64,000 nt of DNA from Leeuwenhoekiella parthenopeia. Lineage in GTDB: Bacteria; Bacteroidota; Bacteroidia; Flavobacteriales; Flavobacteriaceae. The first letter of the stretch is position 1; the number at the start of each line of letters is the position of its first letter. Location: NCBI RefSeq assembly GCF_020782115.1, contig NZ_JAJGMW010000011.1, positions 1 to 64,000 of the forward strand. Reading direction: 5' to 3'. This document shows positions 34,983-43,937 of this stretch, in pieces. Made by a program: the position numbers and the translations under genes. The notes beneath the pieces were generated by a model that was given only the letters and a program-made list of their open reading frames with translations, did not search any database and was not told the origin of the DNA.

Positions 34983-36026
34983 TCAAGAAAGGGCAATCCA
35001 CCATTTCTGTTTATTTAGGGAGTCCTGCAGGCTGTTGAGTTCGCCCAGCCCGGGCAGTGTATAGTCAAAGCCCATTTGGGTTGCATACTTCACAAATTCT
35101 TCAGCGGGTTCTGTCCAGTCGTGAAGCGCAAGTTTAAAACCAGCCCAGTGGTACGGCATTCCAGTTTTAATCTGAGCATCCTGGGCTGCTGTGATGCTTT
35201 CGTCAGGAAACATATGAATCTGCCGCCATTTTTCACCATACTGTCCACATTCAATAAAGCCAAAGTCAAAAGGCCCCAGCCGCTCCCCTATTTCTTTAAA
35301 ATGAGGACCGTACCCGCCATCGCCGGTGAGGTATAAAGATTCGGTTTTTGTTTTAAAAACCCAGCCGCCCCAAAGCGATTTGGCCCGGTCACCCAAACCC
35401 CGTCCCGAAAAATGCCGGCTTGGCGTAAACGTGATTTCAATACCTTCAAAGTTGGTGCTGTCCCACCAGTCAAATTCTGTAATATCACCGGCATCAACAC
35501 CCCAGGCTTCCAGATGTCTGCCGGCTCCCAGAGCCACATAACAATTCTTGATTTTCGGAATTAATTTTTGAATACTGGTAAGGTCCAGATGGTCGTAATG
35601 ATCGTGGGTTAGCAGCATCAGATCAATGGGTGGCAGGGTATCGATTAGATCGAGCGTATTTTTAGAGAAACGTTTGGAGCCAAAAGGCGAAATGGGTGCT
35701 GCATCAGGGCCAAACATCGGGTCAATGAGCAAAGTCCTGCCATTGACGCGCATTAAAAATACGCCGTGACCGTACCAAACGTATTTGATAGACTTTGACG
35801 GTTCTAAAAAAGCTTCAACATCAAGCGGAAGGATGGCTAAATCCTCATTGGGTAGGGTATTTCCTTTTTGAAAAAAAAGTTTATAAAGCATCCCCGGAAG
35901 GTCTTTAAAACTAAAATCCATTCCGGTTTCCATACTATTTTCAAACTTCCCATCCTTCCAGTTGGGCGATTGTGCATAGCGTTTTTTAAGTTGGGGAGTG
36001 ATTTTACCGCCAAATTGCTTGAACAT
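34983..36026 (-). CDS. Metallo-beta-lactamase-fold hydrolase, NAPE-PLD/UlaG-like
   Basis: 347 aa. The metal site THDHYDHLD (HxHxDH, about 137-145) is complete, and LYLTGDGGYGPHF and MPYHWAGFKLALHDW supply later ligands. The blocks match the NAPE-PLD-like branch, phosphodiesterases acting on lipids. There is no signal peptide. Substrate uncertain. Confidence 0.85.
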   Translation of the reverse strand: MFKQFGGKITPQLKKRYAQSPNWKDGKFENSMETGMDFSFKDLPGMLYKLFFQKGNTLPNEDLAILPLDVEAFLEPSKSIKYVWYGHGVFLMRVNGRTLLIDPMFGPDAAPISPFGSKRFSKNTLDLIDTLPPIDLMLLTHDHYDHLDLTSIQKLIPKIKNCYVALGAGRHLEAWGVDAGDITEFDWWDSTNFEGIEITFTPSRHFSGRGLGDRAKSLWGGWVFKTKTESLYLTGDGGYGPHFKEIGERLGPFDFGFIECGQYGEKWRQIHMFPDESITAAQDAQIKTGMPYHWAGFKLALHDWTEPAEEFVKYATQMGFDYTLPGLGELNSLQDSLNKQKWWIALS

Positions 36027-36043
36027 AGATTTTCATTTTTGCG

Positions 36044-36613
36044 TTAGTCGCGGTTTTTTCGCATACGTTTCGGCCCGTACCACAGCCAAAAACCGGTTAT
36101 CGTAAACAATAGCAGGGCCACTCCCATAATAACCGTGTAAATCAGCTTAAAATAACCTTCGGTTCCCAGATAGGTATCGATAATAGAACCGTCGTGTATG
36201 TTTTCGACCACATCAGAGCGGCGTTTCCCTAAATGAAGCACTTTACCGGTAGCACCATCGAGCTGAATGCCGTAGTAATGGTCGGCAAAAATAAACTTGA
36301 CACTTCCCTTTTCCTGGCGTACATCGATGCGGTCTAGCCTGGGCGAAAGATCTGCAGAGACCGAGTCGCGCAAAACGGCGATGGCCTTGTCCTGAAGCGT
36401 AGGTAACGGCAGCCACTCAGACAAATCGCTGGTGGTGCCCTCCCGGGTTTTGGGCAACAGCAAATCGCCACTGTTCTTTTTTAGCCCCAGCAATGCCCCT
36501 GAAATTGAAATCACAAAGAAAAACACAAACAACACAGCACCCATTGCCCGGTGTATGCTGCGAAATTGTCTTAGGATTTTGGCTTGTTTTTTTCGTTTGG
36601 TTTGCGTGGACAT
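36044..36613 (-). CDS. PepSY-associated transmembrane protein
   Basis: 189 aa. Helix 1 (AMGAVLFVFFFVISISGALLG, about 23-43) and helix 2 (LIYTVIMGVALLLFTITGFWLWYGP, about 157-181) flank a PepSY domain with HYYGIQLDGATGKVLHLG. Such proteins often assist ferric reduction or iron uptake. It starts with a His-containing first helix (RSIHRAMG) typical of the family. The MBL gene follows 17 bases downstream, possibly cotranscribed. Confidence 0.82.
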   Translation of the reverse strand: MSTQTKRKKQAKILRQFRSIHRAMGAVLFVFFFVISISGALLGLKKNSGDLLLPKTREGTTSDLSEWLPLPTLQDKAIAVLRDSVSADLSPRLDRIDVRQEKGSVKFIFADHYYGIQLDGATGKVLHLGKRRSDVVENIHDGSIIDTYLGTEGYFKLIYTVIMGVALLLFTITGFWLWYGPKRMRKNRD

Positions 36614-36740
36614 TACTGGTAAAAGCGTTTAAACGCCCAAAAATAAAGTATTCCGGCAAATGGCTGCTTGTGCTGCTGTTAAAGCTTTTGTCTGAAGGCG
36701 GTTTGATTTTAGTATTTTCGCCAGGCGAAAAAGACACAGT

Positions 36741-37319
36741 TTGACTACACACCGGCATTTTCTGCTTTACAAACCCTACGGCTACATCAGCCAGCTGGGC
36801 AGTAATGATTTGCGCCAAAGGCGGAAGAAAAAATTTCTGGACGAACTCTACGACTGGCCCGAAGGTATTATGCCCATAGGCCGTCTGGACGAAAAGTCTG
36901 AAGGTCTGCTGCTACTGACTACCGATGGAAAGCTGAGCGATCTCATCAACCGGAGCGGTATCGAAAAGGAATATTATGCGCTGGTAGATGGAGATCCCAC
37001 CGAAAACGAACTCGATCAACTGAGGGAGGGTATCAAAATTGGGCTTAATGGAGCCAAATACGAAACCAAACCCGCGCGAATACAACGATTGGAAACTTCT
37101 CCGGATTTACCGGAACGGACTAAAAAAATACGGGATGCGCGGCATGGGCCGGTAACCTGGCTGAGTATTACGATTGAAGAGGGGAAATTCCGACAGGTGC
37201 GTAAGATGACATCCGCCATCAATTGCCCTACCCTTCGACTGGTTCGGGTACGGGTTGGAAATTTGAAATTGGATAACCTGCAACCCGGAGCGGTTGTAGA
37301 ATGGGATGGGGAGGTTTAG
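36741..37319 (+). CDS. RsuA/RluE-family rRNA pseudouridine synthase (TTG start)
   Basis: 192 aa. The catalytic motif GRLDEKSEGLLLLTTDG (about 47-63) holds the conserved Asp. RHFLLYKPYGYISQ near the start and EGKFRQVRKM near the end are family blocks. It lacks an S4 domain, like RluE, which modifies 23S rRNA at the peptidyl-transferase region. The only start giving a full N-terminus is TTG 36741; the first internal Met is at residue 43, inside the fold. Confidence 0.85.
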   Translation: MTTHRHFLLYKPYGYISQLGSNDLRQRRKKKFLDELYDWPEGIMPIGRLDEKSEGLLLLTTDGKLSDLINRSGIEKEYYALVDGDPTENELDQLREGIKIGLNGAKYETKPARIQRLETSPDLPERTKKIRDARHGPVTWLSITIEEGKFRQVRKMTSAINCPTLRLVRVRVGNLKLDNLQPGAVVEWDGEV

Positions 37320-37344
37320 TGTTTATTGCTAAACAATTAAAAAT

Positions 37345-37524
37345 TTACGCCTTACTTTTATTAAACAACGCACTTATTGGAAATTGACTTGCTAAAATCA
37401 AAAATGCCGGAATCATAAAGGCTTTAATAGTTAATTCTGATTTTATAATATCAGTAAAATACAAAATTATCCCTGCAAAAAGTACACTATTTACGAGGGT
37501 TAATACAATTTTTGATTTATTCAT
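37345..37524 (-). CDS. Small two-helix membrane protein (59 aa)
   Basis: ATG 37524 to TAA 37345 encodes MNKSKIVLTLVNSVLFAGII, then YFTDIIKSELTIKAF and MIPAFLILASQFPISALFNK. Two hydrophobic segments of about 17-20 residues are separated by a polar loop. It fills most of the 300-base gap between the pseudouridine synthase and the flavoprotein genes. Low GC relative to neighbours. I do not recognise the family; the coding call rests on length, a sensible start and clean helices. Confidence 0.55.
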   Translation of the reverse strand: MNKSKIVLTLVNSVLFAGIILYFTDIIKSELTIKAFMIPAFLILASQFPISALFNKSKA

Positions 37525-37622
37525 ATGTTTAATTTTTAGGTTTTTAAATTTAACATTTTTTAAGAATCAAAGGTTTAAATAAAATATGGATTTGGAAAAT
37601 TAAAAGAATATCATCAAAAAAT

Positions 37623-38885
37623 TCATCTAACAACCCCACCCTCAATCGTCTGAATAAGTCCCAGAGCTGCGCGCTCGCCGGCCATCATTGCGGCGTTAAG
37701 CGAACCGTTTAATTGCTGATCCCCGGCCAGGAAAATTCCGTTGATGAGCTGGGTTTCAGAAGGTGCCATCTCATAACGCAGATTATCCAGTTGAGGCAAT
37801 GCTTTTTTAATTCGATACCTTTTTAAAAAGCGGGTATTTTTAATCTTAGCGTGTTTTGCCAGTTCTTCCTGTACCCGTTCTACGAGTTTTTCTTCGCTGT
37901 ATTCGTGTTCTTTTACCACCGAAACCGAAAGCAAACCATAGCGCCCTTCGCTGTGCGTGGCGATATTTGTAGCGTAATGAATGTTATTGACCAAAGTGTC
38001 TTTCGCATTAAAAAGTCCGATGATAGGCTTGTTGTAAACCGGCGCACCCTTCACTTCAAAATACAGATTGTCAACTGATTTCCATGGAAGTTGTTGTTGA
38101 TTTAGATTGGCGACCAAATCACCGGCTTCTGTTGCGATAATCGTACCCAGGCTTTGGTGTACACTACCGTCTTCGAGGGTCACCGCGTCCTGAGTGACTT
38201 GTTTTACGCGTGTATTAAACCGAAACTCGGTCTGGATTAGGCGATCCTGCAGTTGTCTGGAAATAGCCTCAATTCCGCCACGGGGAATGACCGCAGCGCC
38301 TTCGCCAAACATTTTGAAAACGAATTCAAACATACGGCTTGAAGTCTGAAGCCTGTCTTCCAGATAAATTCCTGTAAAGAAGGGTTTAAAAAAGCCATTG
38401 ATCATCCCTTCAGAAAACCCGTAATCTTTTAAATACTGTAAGGTGGTTTTTTCTTCGGAAGCAAAAACAGCTTCAAGCGATTTTTTTCGGAGTTTAAAAT
38501 TGAGCTTTAAAACCTTCAGTTTATCTGAAAATGATCCCACACTGCTTAGCATAGTGGGTAATGCCATCGAAAGTTCGCGGGTAGGATCACCCAGCACTTT
38601 ACGCTTTCCGTTATTAAAAAGTATCGCTCCTGGAATCAGTTTTTGAAGATCGAGCTTATCGTAATTGAGGTATTCCTGAGCTTTAGGATAGGCATCAAGC
38701 ATAACCTGAAAGCCCTGATCGAGCTGGTAACCCTCTACAATATCGGTTTTTACGCGACCGCCTGCGCGATCACCGGCTTCGATAACAATAGGGCTGTACC
38801 CGTGATTCTCCAGTACGCGGGCCGCTACCAGACCGCTTACCCCTGCTCCTACAATAAAAATTGGTTTGTCGTTAGTTGATTCCAT
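37623..38885 (-). CDS. FAD-dependent amine oxidase / protoporphyrinogen oxidase-like protein
   Basis: 420 aa. The dinucleotide motif FIVGAGVSGLVAARVLENHGY (about 9-29), the GDRAGGRVKTD motif and the C-terminal GIFLAGDQQLNGSLNAAMMAGERAA (FAD-contact, about 386-410) are complete. These flavoproteins oxidise amines, carotenoids or porphyrinogens. No haem or carotenoid genes are adjacent, so the substrate is open. Confidence 0.85.
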   Translation of the reverse strand: MESTNDKPIFIVGAGVSGLVAARVLENHGYSPIVIEAGDRAGGRVKTDIVEGYQLDQGFQVMLDAYPKAQEYLNYDKLDLQKLIPGAILFNNGKRKVLGDPTRELSMALPTMLSSVGSFSDKLKVLKLNFKLRKKSLEAVFASEEKTTLQYLKDYGFSEGMINGFFKPFFTGIYLEDRLQTSSRMFEFVFKMFGEGAAVIPRGGIEAISRQLQDRLIQTEFRFNTRVKQVTQDAVTLEDGSVHQSLGTIIATEAGDLVANLNQQQLPWKSVDNLYFEVKGAPVYNKPIIGLFNAKDTLVNNIHYATNIATHSEGRYGLLSVSVVKEHEYSEEKLVERVQEELAKHAKIKNTRFLKRYRIKKALPQLDNLRYEMAPSETQLINGIFLAGDQQLNGSLNAAMMAGERAALGLIQTIEGGVVR

Positions 38886-39095
38886 AGTAATTATAAACGC
38901 TTATCGCGGTTCAATATATGTAAAAGAAAAAAAGGATTAACCGGAAATAACTTCTTTTAGAAAACATTAATATCTAAGCCACTAGCACAACCATTTGAAG
39001 TGAACATTCAAAATTTATGAAAGTTTTTTAACTAAATATTAGTGGCGCAAGGCAGCATTCAATCCCCGCATTACCTTAACTTGAAAAGAAAAACT

Positions 39096-39443
39096 ATGGA
39101 ACTAATCGTTACCCTCTCTAAAGTTATTATTACTGTTTCAATTGTTATTGTTTGGGTTTTTCGCTGGGACAATATCGTTAAGGAGTTTAATGAATATGGC
39201 TTGGCAGACCTCACCCGTAATTTTGTGGGAGCTTCTAAGATCGCCCTTTCTACCTTGCTTATTACGAGTATCTGGTATCCCGGTTTGGCAGCAATCCCTG
39301 CGTTATTAATGGCATTTTTGATGATTTGTGCGCAATTTGCACATTTTAAGGTGAAAAATCCATTTGTTAAGCACCTTCCTTCCCTGGCTTTACTGGTACT
39401 TAGCTTATTTATAGCCGCATATCACTACGGATTTTTCAATTGA
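39096..39443 (+). CDS. DoxX-like membrane protein
   Basis: 115 aa from ATG 39096. Four hydrophobic helices with the middle LADLTRNFVGASKIALSTLL resemble DoxX-like proteins. It overlaps the next gene by 4 bases (TTGA), so the two are translationally coupled and may form a heteromer in the inner membrane. Role unknown; some relatives are quinone-linked. Confidence 0.72.
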   Translation: MELIVTLSKVIITVSIVIVWVFRWDNIVKEFNEYGLADLTRNFVGASKIALSTLLITSIWYPGLAAIPALLMAFLMICAQFAHFKVKNPFVKHLPSLALLVLSLFIAAYHYGFFN

Positions 39444-39787
39444 TACTCTTACTAAAGGCCCTGGCTCTATTTACCGGTATTGCTTTTGTCATTTACGGCA
39501 TTAGTTGTTTGCTTACCCAAAAAATGAAGGAAGAATTCACGCGCTTTGGCCTGAGTGAATGGCGCAGGACTACCGGGTACTTACAATTACTGGGCGGAAC
39601 AGGCCTACTTGCAGGCACGTTCTTTAACACCAATCTGCTTGCCCTGAGCGCCGCTGGTCTTGCTGTACTGATGTTGCTTGGGTTTCTAACACGCTTGCGA
39701 ATTAAAGACAGCATACTGGCATCGTCCCCGGCGTTTGTTTTTATGCTGGTGAATCTTTTTTTGGCTATCTATTTCTTTAAAAATTAA
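39440..39787 (+). CDS. DoxX-like membrane protein, paralogue (TTG start)
   Basis: 115 aa from TTG 39440, within the TTGA overlap with the preceding stop. Four helices, with EFTRFGLSEWRRTTGYLQLLGG in the DoxX-like core position. The first helix (ILLLKALALFTGIAFVIYG) needs the TTG start; the first internal ATG would lose it. Same length as its neighbour. Confidence 0.72.
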   Translation: MILLLKALALFTGIAFVIYGISCLLTQKMKEEFTRFGLSEWRRTTGYLQLLGGTGLLAGTFFNTNLLALSAAGLAVLMLLGFLTRLRIKDSILASSPAFVFMLVNLFLAIYFFKN

Positions 39788-39795
39788 TACTTGAT

Positions 39796-40167
39796 ATGGA
39801 AAAAAATCCGCTTAATGTCTACGGAAAACCGCTTATTGCGTGCTGCTACGAACCTTTAACCGGGTATTTTAGAGACGGATTTTGCAAAACAATTGATGCA
39901 GATACGGGTACTCACGTGGTGTGCGCTCAGGTAACCGAAGAATTCCTGAATTTTTCTGCTAATCGCGGAAACGATCTGATCACGCCCCGCCCGCAATGGA
40001 ATTTCCCCGGACTAAAACCCGGTGATTTCTGGTGTTTGTGTGTGAGCAGATGGCTTGAAGCGGAAAAAGCAGGCGTTGCTCCAAAACTTAAGCTCGAGGC
40101 CTGTCATCAGGAAACGCTAAACTATACCCGTCTTGAGTTGCTCGAACAGTATGCCTTACCGGAATGA
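39796..40167 (+). CDS. DUF2237 family protein
   Basis: 123 aa, full length for DUF2237. Signature blocks are PLTGYFRDGFC, HVVCAQVTEEFLNFSANRGNDL and FPGLKPGDFWCLCVSRWLEA, with conserved cysteines. Small cytosolic protein of unknown function. Third gene of a unit with the DoxX-like pair (8-base gap), and convergent with the helicase gene 16 bases away. Confidence 0.85.
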   Translation: MEKNPLNVYGKPLIACCYEPLTGYFRDGFCKTIDADTGTHVVCAQVTEEFLNFSANRGNDLITPRPQWNFPGLKPGDFWCLCVSRWLEAEKAGVAPKLKLEACHQETLNYTRLELLEQYALPE

Positions 40168-40183
40168 TGCGAAAAATGTTGTC

Positions 40184-41530
40184 CTATTTTTTATTACGGC
40201 GGTTATAGCCCTTATCCCCACGGGTTTTGGGCTTCTTGTACTTTTTAGCAATTTCCCTTCTGTAACTACCTCCCAGATTAACCTTTTTATTCTTCTCTTT
40301 TTTCTCGTGGAAACTGGCCCCTCGATCTTCATCGCGTTTAATCGGGTTATTGATCTCAACGTAATCGGGCTGTTCTTCGGGAAGTAGTTTTTTAGAAACT
40401 TCAAGTCCTTCGGGCAATTCCTGCTGCGGAATGCTCTTATTCATCAACTCTTCAATCTCCTGTTTCTTTTCAAGTTCGGCTTCGGTACCCATCAGGATAC
40501 TGTTCCCCTTGTGGTCAGCCCTACCGGTACGGCCTATACGGTGCATGTAGTTTTCCGGGAAACGTGGTACATCCAGATTGAAGACGTGGGTGATTTGATC
40601 TAAATCGAGTCCGCGCGCCATCACATCGGTAGTAACCAAAATGCGATAGGTGCCTTTATCAAACTGCTCGATGGCATTAATTCGGTAATTCTGGGTTTTA
40701 TTGGCATGAATTACCCCAACCGAATCGCCAAAAACTTCAGCAAGCTCAGCATACACGCGATCTGCGTGCTTTTTGTTGGATACAAAAATCAGGTTTTTTT
40801 GATAGGTGTCTTTGTCCTCAAGCAGATGAATAACCAGATTTACCTTGGTGTAGAAATTAGGCAGCTGGTAATACTTTTGATCGATAGATTCTAAAGGTGT
40901 ACCGCTTAAAGCCACCTGAATGCGCTCTGGAGCCGTAAAAAAGGTGTCCATGAGTTCATCAACCTCGTCTGTCATGGTTGCTGAAAACATTATATTCTGA
41001 CGGCGCTGCGGAAGCAAATCAAAAATATTTACCAGTTGAAACCGGAAGCCCAGATCGAGCATCACATCTACTTCGTCAATAACCAAATGCTTGATCGATT
41101 TAAGCTGAAGCGTGCGGCTTACGGCCAAATCGTAAAGACGGCCGGGAGTACCTACAATAATGTCGCAGCCCTGCGCAACTTCCTGGCGCTGCGTGTTGAT
41201 GTTGGTGCCGCCAAAAACACCCAAAACACGAATGGAGCTGTATTTACCATATTCATTGATCTGATCTACCACCTGCAAAACGAGTTCACGGGTAGGAACC
41301 AAAATCAAAATACGCGGATTAACCTGTTTTGAAAATTTAAGACCTTCTAATAACGGCAAGGTGTAAGCAAAGGTTTTACCGGTACCGGTCTGTGCAATAC
41401 CTACCACATCCCTACCCGAACGTATAACCGAAAAAGCCTGTTCCTGTATGGGGGTAGCTTCAGTAAAACCCAGGTCTTCAATCGCATAACGCAATTGTTT
41501 ATTTATTTTAAAATCTTCAAAAGATGCCAT
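40184..41530 (-). CDS. DEAD-box family RNA helicase with DEVD motif
   Basis: 448 aa. Q motif ATPIQEQAF, motif I AQTGTGKT (46-53), motif III SAT and the C-terminal HRIGRTGRADHKG are complete. Motif II reads DEVD (152-155) instead of DEAD. The last 40 residues are strongly basic, as in RhlE-type helicases that act on ribosome assembly or mRNA decay. Confidence 0.9.
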   Translation of the reverse strand: MASFEDFKINKQLRYAIEDLGFTEATPIQEQAFSVIRSGRDVVGIAQTGTGKTFAYTLPLLEGLKFSKQVNPRILILVPTRELVLQVVDQINEYGKYSSIRVLGVFGGTNINTQRQEVAQGCDIIVGTPGRLYDLAVSRTLQLKSIKHLVIDEVDVMLDLGFRFQLVNIFDLLPQRRQNIMFSATMTDEVDELMDTFFTAPERIQVALSGTPLESIDQKYYQLPNFYTKVNLVIHLLEDKDTYQKNLIFVSNKKHADRVYAELAEVFGDSVGVIHANKTQNYRINAIEQFDKGTYRILVTTDVMARGLDLDQITHVFNLDVPRFPENYMHRIGRTGRADHKGNSILMGTEAELEKKQEIEELMNKSIPQQELPEGLEVSKKLLPEEQPDYVEINNPIKRDEDRGASFHEKKEKNKKVNLGGSYRREIAKKYKKPKTRGDKGYNRRNKK

Positions 41531-41565
41531 GTGCGCGTATTTGCGGCAAAGGTACGTTTTTAATT

Positions 41566-41743
41566 CAGTTGGCAGTGTTCGGTTCGCAGTTGGCAGTCTG
41601 AGTAAGCAGTTTTCAGTTTGCGCTTCAGTGTTCGATTAATTACGTAAAGAAAATCAGGTCTTTCCGGCCATTAGCAAATCCACCTCTTACTTCTCACCAC
41701 TTACCTTTTACCTCTTACCTCTTACCTCTTACTTTTCACATTC
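41566..41743. repeat. Two heptad-periodic arrays in one gap
   Basis: From 41566 units include CAGTTGG (twice), CAGTGTT, CGGTTCG, CAGTCTG and AAAATCA. From 41681, in another phase, nine units follow: CACCTCT, TACTTCT, CACCACT, TACCTTT, TACCTCT (three), TACTTTT, CACATTC. CGGTTCG and AAAATCA are shared with the arrays at 2176 and 10277. This fills the 233-base gap. Confidence 0.7.
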
Positions 41744-41763
41744 AAACCTAAAATCTAACACAA

Positions 41764-42801
41764 CTACTCCGGTATCTGCATACTGAGGCAATGCAGGGTT
41801 CCCAGACCCCAAATCAGATCTATGGCCCCGATTCCTATTACTTCGCGGTCGGGGAAAAGTTCGGCTAGCGTATTTAATGCGATTCGGTCTTTAGCATCAT
41901 TAAAAGTTGGAACCAGCACCGTTTTATTCAGAATAAGAAAATTGGCATAGCTGGCGGGTACGCGCAGATCTTCGTAGTTGATGGCCTTTGGCATAGGCAA
42001 TGTCACAATCACCGGACTGCTGCCATCTTCAAGCTTTGCTTGTTGCAGGCGTTTTAAATTATCCTGTAAAGGTTTGTAATTGGCATCTTTTTGATCCTCT
42101 TCCACAACCGTTACAATGGTATTTTCATTTACAAAGCGGCATAAATCATCAACGTGACCGTGCGTGTCATCACCGGCAATACCATCACCCAGCCAAATGG
42201 TGTTAATAACACCCAGATATTTTTTAAAAATGAGTTCGTAATCCTCCCTAGTGAAATTGGGATTACGTACCTGAACCTCGGGATCGAGCAGACATTCTTC
42301 AGTAGTGAGTAGTGTGCCTTTACCGTTTACGTCAATAGCGCCGCCTTCCAGGATTACAGATTCACCGTTGTGCATTATCTGATTTACGGGAATCCCGAGA
42401 AAATCACCCATACGTTTTGGCACCTGTTTGTCTAGCCTGAAGTTTCCATATTTAGCCCAGCCGTTAAAGTTGAAATTAAGTGCCTCACGACCTTCATCCG
42501 TTTTTACAATGATTGGGCCTGCATCGCGCATCCAGCTGCGATTGGTCTTTTGAATGATAAATGTGACTTTACTAAGGTTTACGTGAGCCGCTTCGAGCAG
42601 GCTGATGGCCTTATCCCGAATGCTTTCGCTACCTACCAGAACAAAAACGGTCTCGGTCGCTGCAATTTTCTTGATAAACTCGGCAAACGCAAACTGAATG
42701 GTCTGGTACTTCCCCGGCCAGTCGTTGCCATTTCCCGGAAAGCATAGTAAAATGCCTTGTTGCTGTTCCCATTCTGCAGGTAGACGTCGTTCTTTTCTCA
42801 T
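41764..42801 (-). CDS. aguA: Agmatine deiminase
   Basis: 345 aa. The amidinotransferase-fold catalytic residues are visible: MRDAGP (about 111), the GGAIDVNG block, DDTHGHVDD with the catalytic His, and the nucleophile Cys338 in LGTLHCLSM. It converts agmatine to N-carbamoylputrescine and ammonia. The start codon is 3 bases after the aguB stop, so both steps to putrescine are in one transcript. Confidence 0.93.
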   Translation of the reverse strand: MRKERRLPAEWEQQQGILLCFPGNGNDWPGKYQTIQFAFAEFIKKIAATETVFVLVGSESIRDKAISLLEAAHVNLSKVTFIIQKTNRSWMRDAGPIIVKTDEGREALNFNFNGWAKYGNFRLDKQVPKRMGDFLGIPVNQIMHNGESVILEGGAIDVNGKGTLLTTEECLLDPEVQVRNPNFTREDYELIFKKYLGVINTIWLGDGIAGDDTHGHVDDLCRFVNENTIVTVVEEDQKDANYKPLQDNLKRLQQAKLEDGSSPVIVTLPMPKAINYEDLRVPASYANFLILNKTVLVPTFNDAKDRIALNTLAELFPDREVIGIGAIDLIWGLGTLHCLSMQIPE

Positions 42802-42804
42802 GGA

Positions 42805-43692
42805 TTAATCGAGTGCGCGTTTAGTTATTTCGCCATAGAAATCGATGCGTCGATCTCTGAAAAATGGCCAGTTTTGGCGAACGTTTTCCTGCAAATCCAG
42901 GTCGATTTCTGCCATTAAAATTTCTTCCTGATCCACAGAGGCCTGTGCGAGAATTTCACCTTGAGGCCCGCAGATAAAAGACTGGCCCCAAAATTCAATT
43001 CCGTCGGTATCGGGCACGTATTTTTCAAGTCCGATACGGTTTGCAGCTGCAACATACACGCCATTGGCGACAGCGTGACCTTTCATCACATTCATCCATG
43101 CACCGTGCTGGTTAACCCCGTATTGCGCTTTCTCCTGGGGATGCCAGCCTATTGCCGTGGGATAGAATAAAACTTCGGCTCCCTGCAAAGCGGTTAAACG
43201 GGCAGCTTCGGGATACCACTGATCCCAGCAGATAAGTGTACCCAGGTTCGCTTTTTTGGTTTTTATGGTTTTGAAACCTAAATCCCCCGGCGTAAAGTAA
43301 AATTTCTCATAGAAGTGCGGATCGTCCGGAATGTGCATTTTTCGGTATAAACCGGCTTCGCTTCCGTCTGTATCGATGATGTAAGCGCTGTTGTGATAGA
43401 TACCGCTCATACGTTTTTCAAAAAACGGAACAATAATCACCACGCCTAACTCTTTCGCCAGGGCGCTAAAAGCGGTAAACGAAATATCATAAAGGGGTTC
43501 TGCGTATTTAAAATTGTCTACATCTTCATCCTGGCAAAAGTAATGACTGCTGTACAGTTCGGGCAGCGAGATAACCTCTGCTCCCTGAGCGGCGGCATCA
43601 CGCACCCACTTTTTACACTTCTCCAGATTGTTTTCGGGGGTGTTGTTTAAATTGAGTTGCAGGACTGCGATGGTGTATTTTCTTGCTTTCAT
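42805..43692 (-). CDS. aguB: N-carbamoylputrescine amidase
   Basis: 295 aa from ATG 43692 (a TTG three codons upstream is also possible). The nitrilase triad is Glu45 (LPELY), Lys118 (YRKMHIPDD) and Cys155 (LICWDQWYPE). It hydrolyses N-carbamoylputrescine to putrescine. First gene of aguB-aguA; no arginine decarboxylase is in the window. Confidence 0.93.
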   Translation of the reverse strand: MKARKYTIAVLQLNLNNTPENNLEKCKKWVRDAAAQGAEVISLPELYSSHYFCQDEDVDNFKYAEPLYDISFTAFSALAKELGVVIIVPFFEKRMSGIYHNSAYIIDTDGSEAGLYRKMHIPDDPHFYEKFYFTPGDLGFKTIKTKKANLGTLICWDQWYPEAARLTALQGAEVLFYPTAIGWHPQEKAQYGVNQHGAWMNVMKGHAVANGVYVAAANRIGLEKYVPDTDGIEFWGQSFICGPQGEILAQASVDQEEILMAEIDLDLQENVRQNWPFFRDRRIDFYGEITKRALD

Positions 43693-43937
43693 ACGAGACA
43701 ATTTTACAGATAAATTCTAAGCAAAACCCAGTAAAATAAGGGCTTTGTTCATTGAATTACCAAGAATTATTTAATATTCATTTTGAGATTGTAAAAATGC
43801 ATAATGTTTAAAAAGCAAAACCCGTTTTTGTAAAATTTATAATGTTAAAAACACGTGCAGCGTCCAATTAGGTTAAAAATAAGATGGTCCTGAGCTATCT
43901 GCCTAAAAATGCCGTTTTTTGCAAAAAAGTTTCTAAC

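Noticed and set aside
40184-41530. Helicase inactive because of DEVD in place of DEAD
   Set aside because: The acidic residues needed for Mg-ATP (D152, E153) are kept; the change is at a tolerant position.
41681-41743. CRISPR array from the repeated ACCTCTT units
   Set aside because: The units are contiguous heptamers without spacers, and no cas genes are present.
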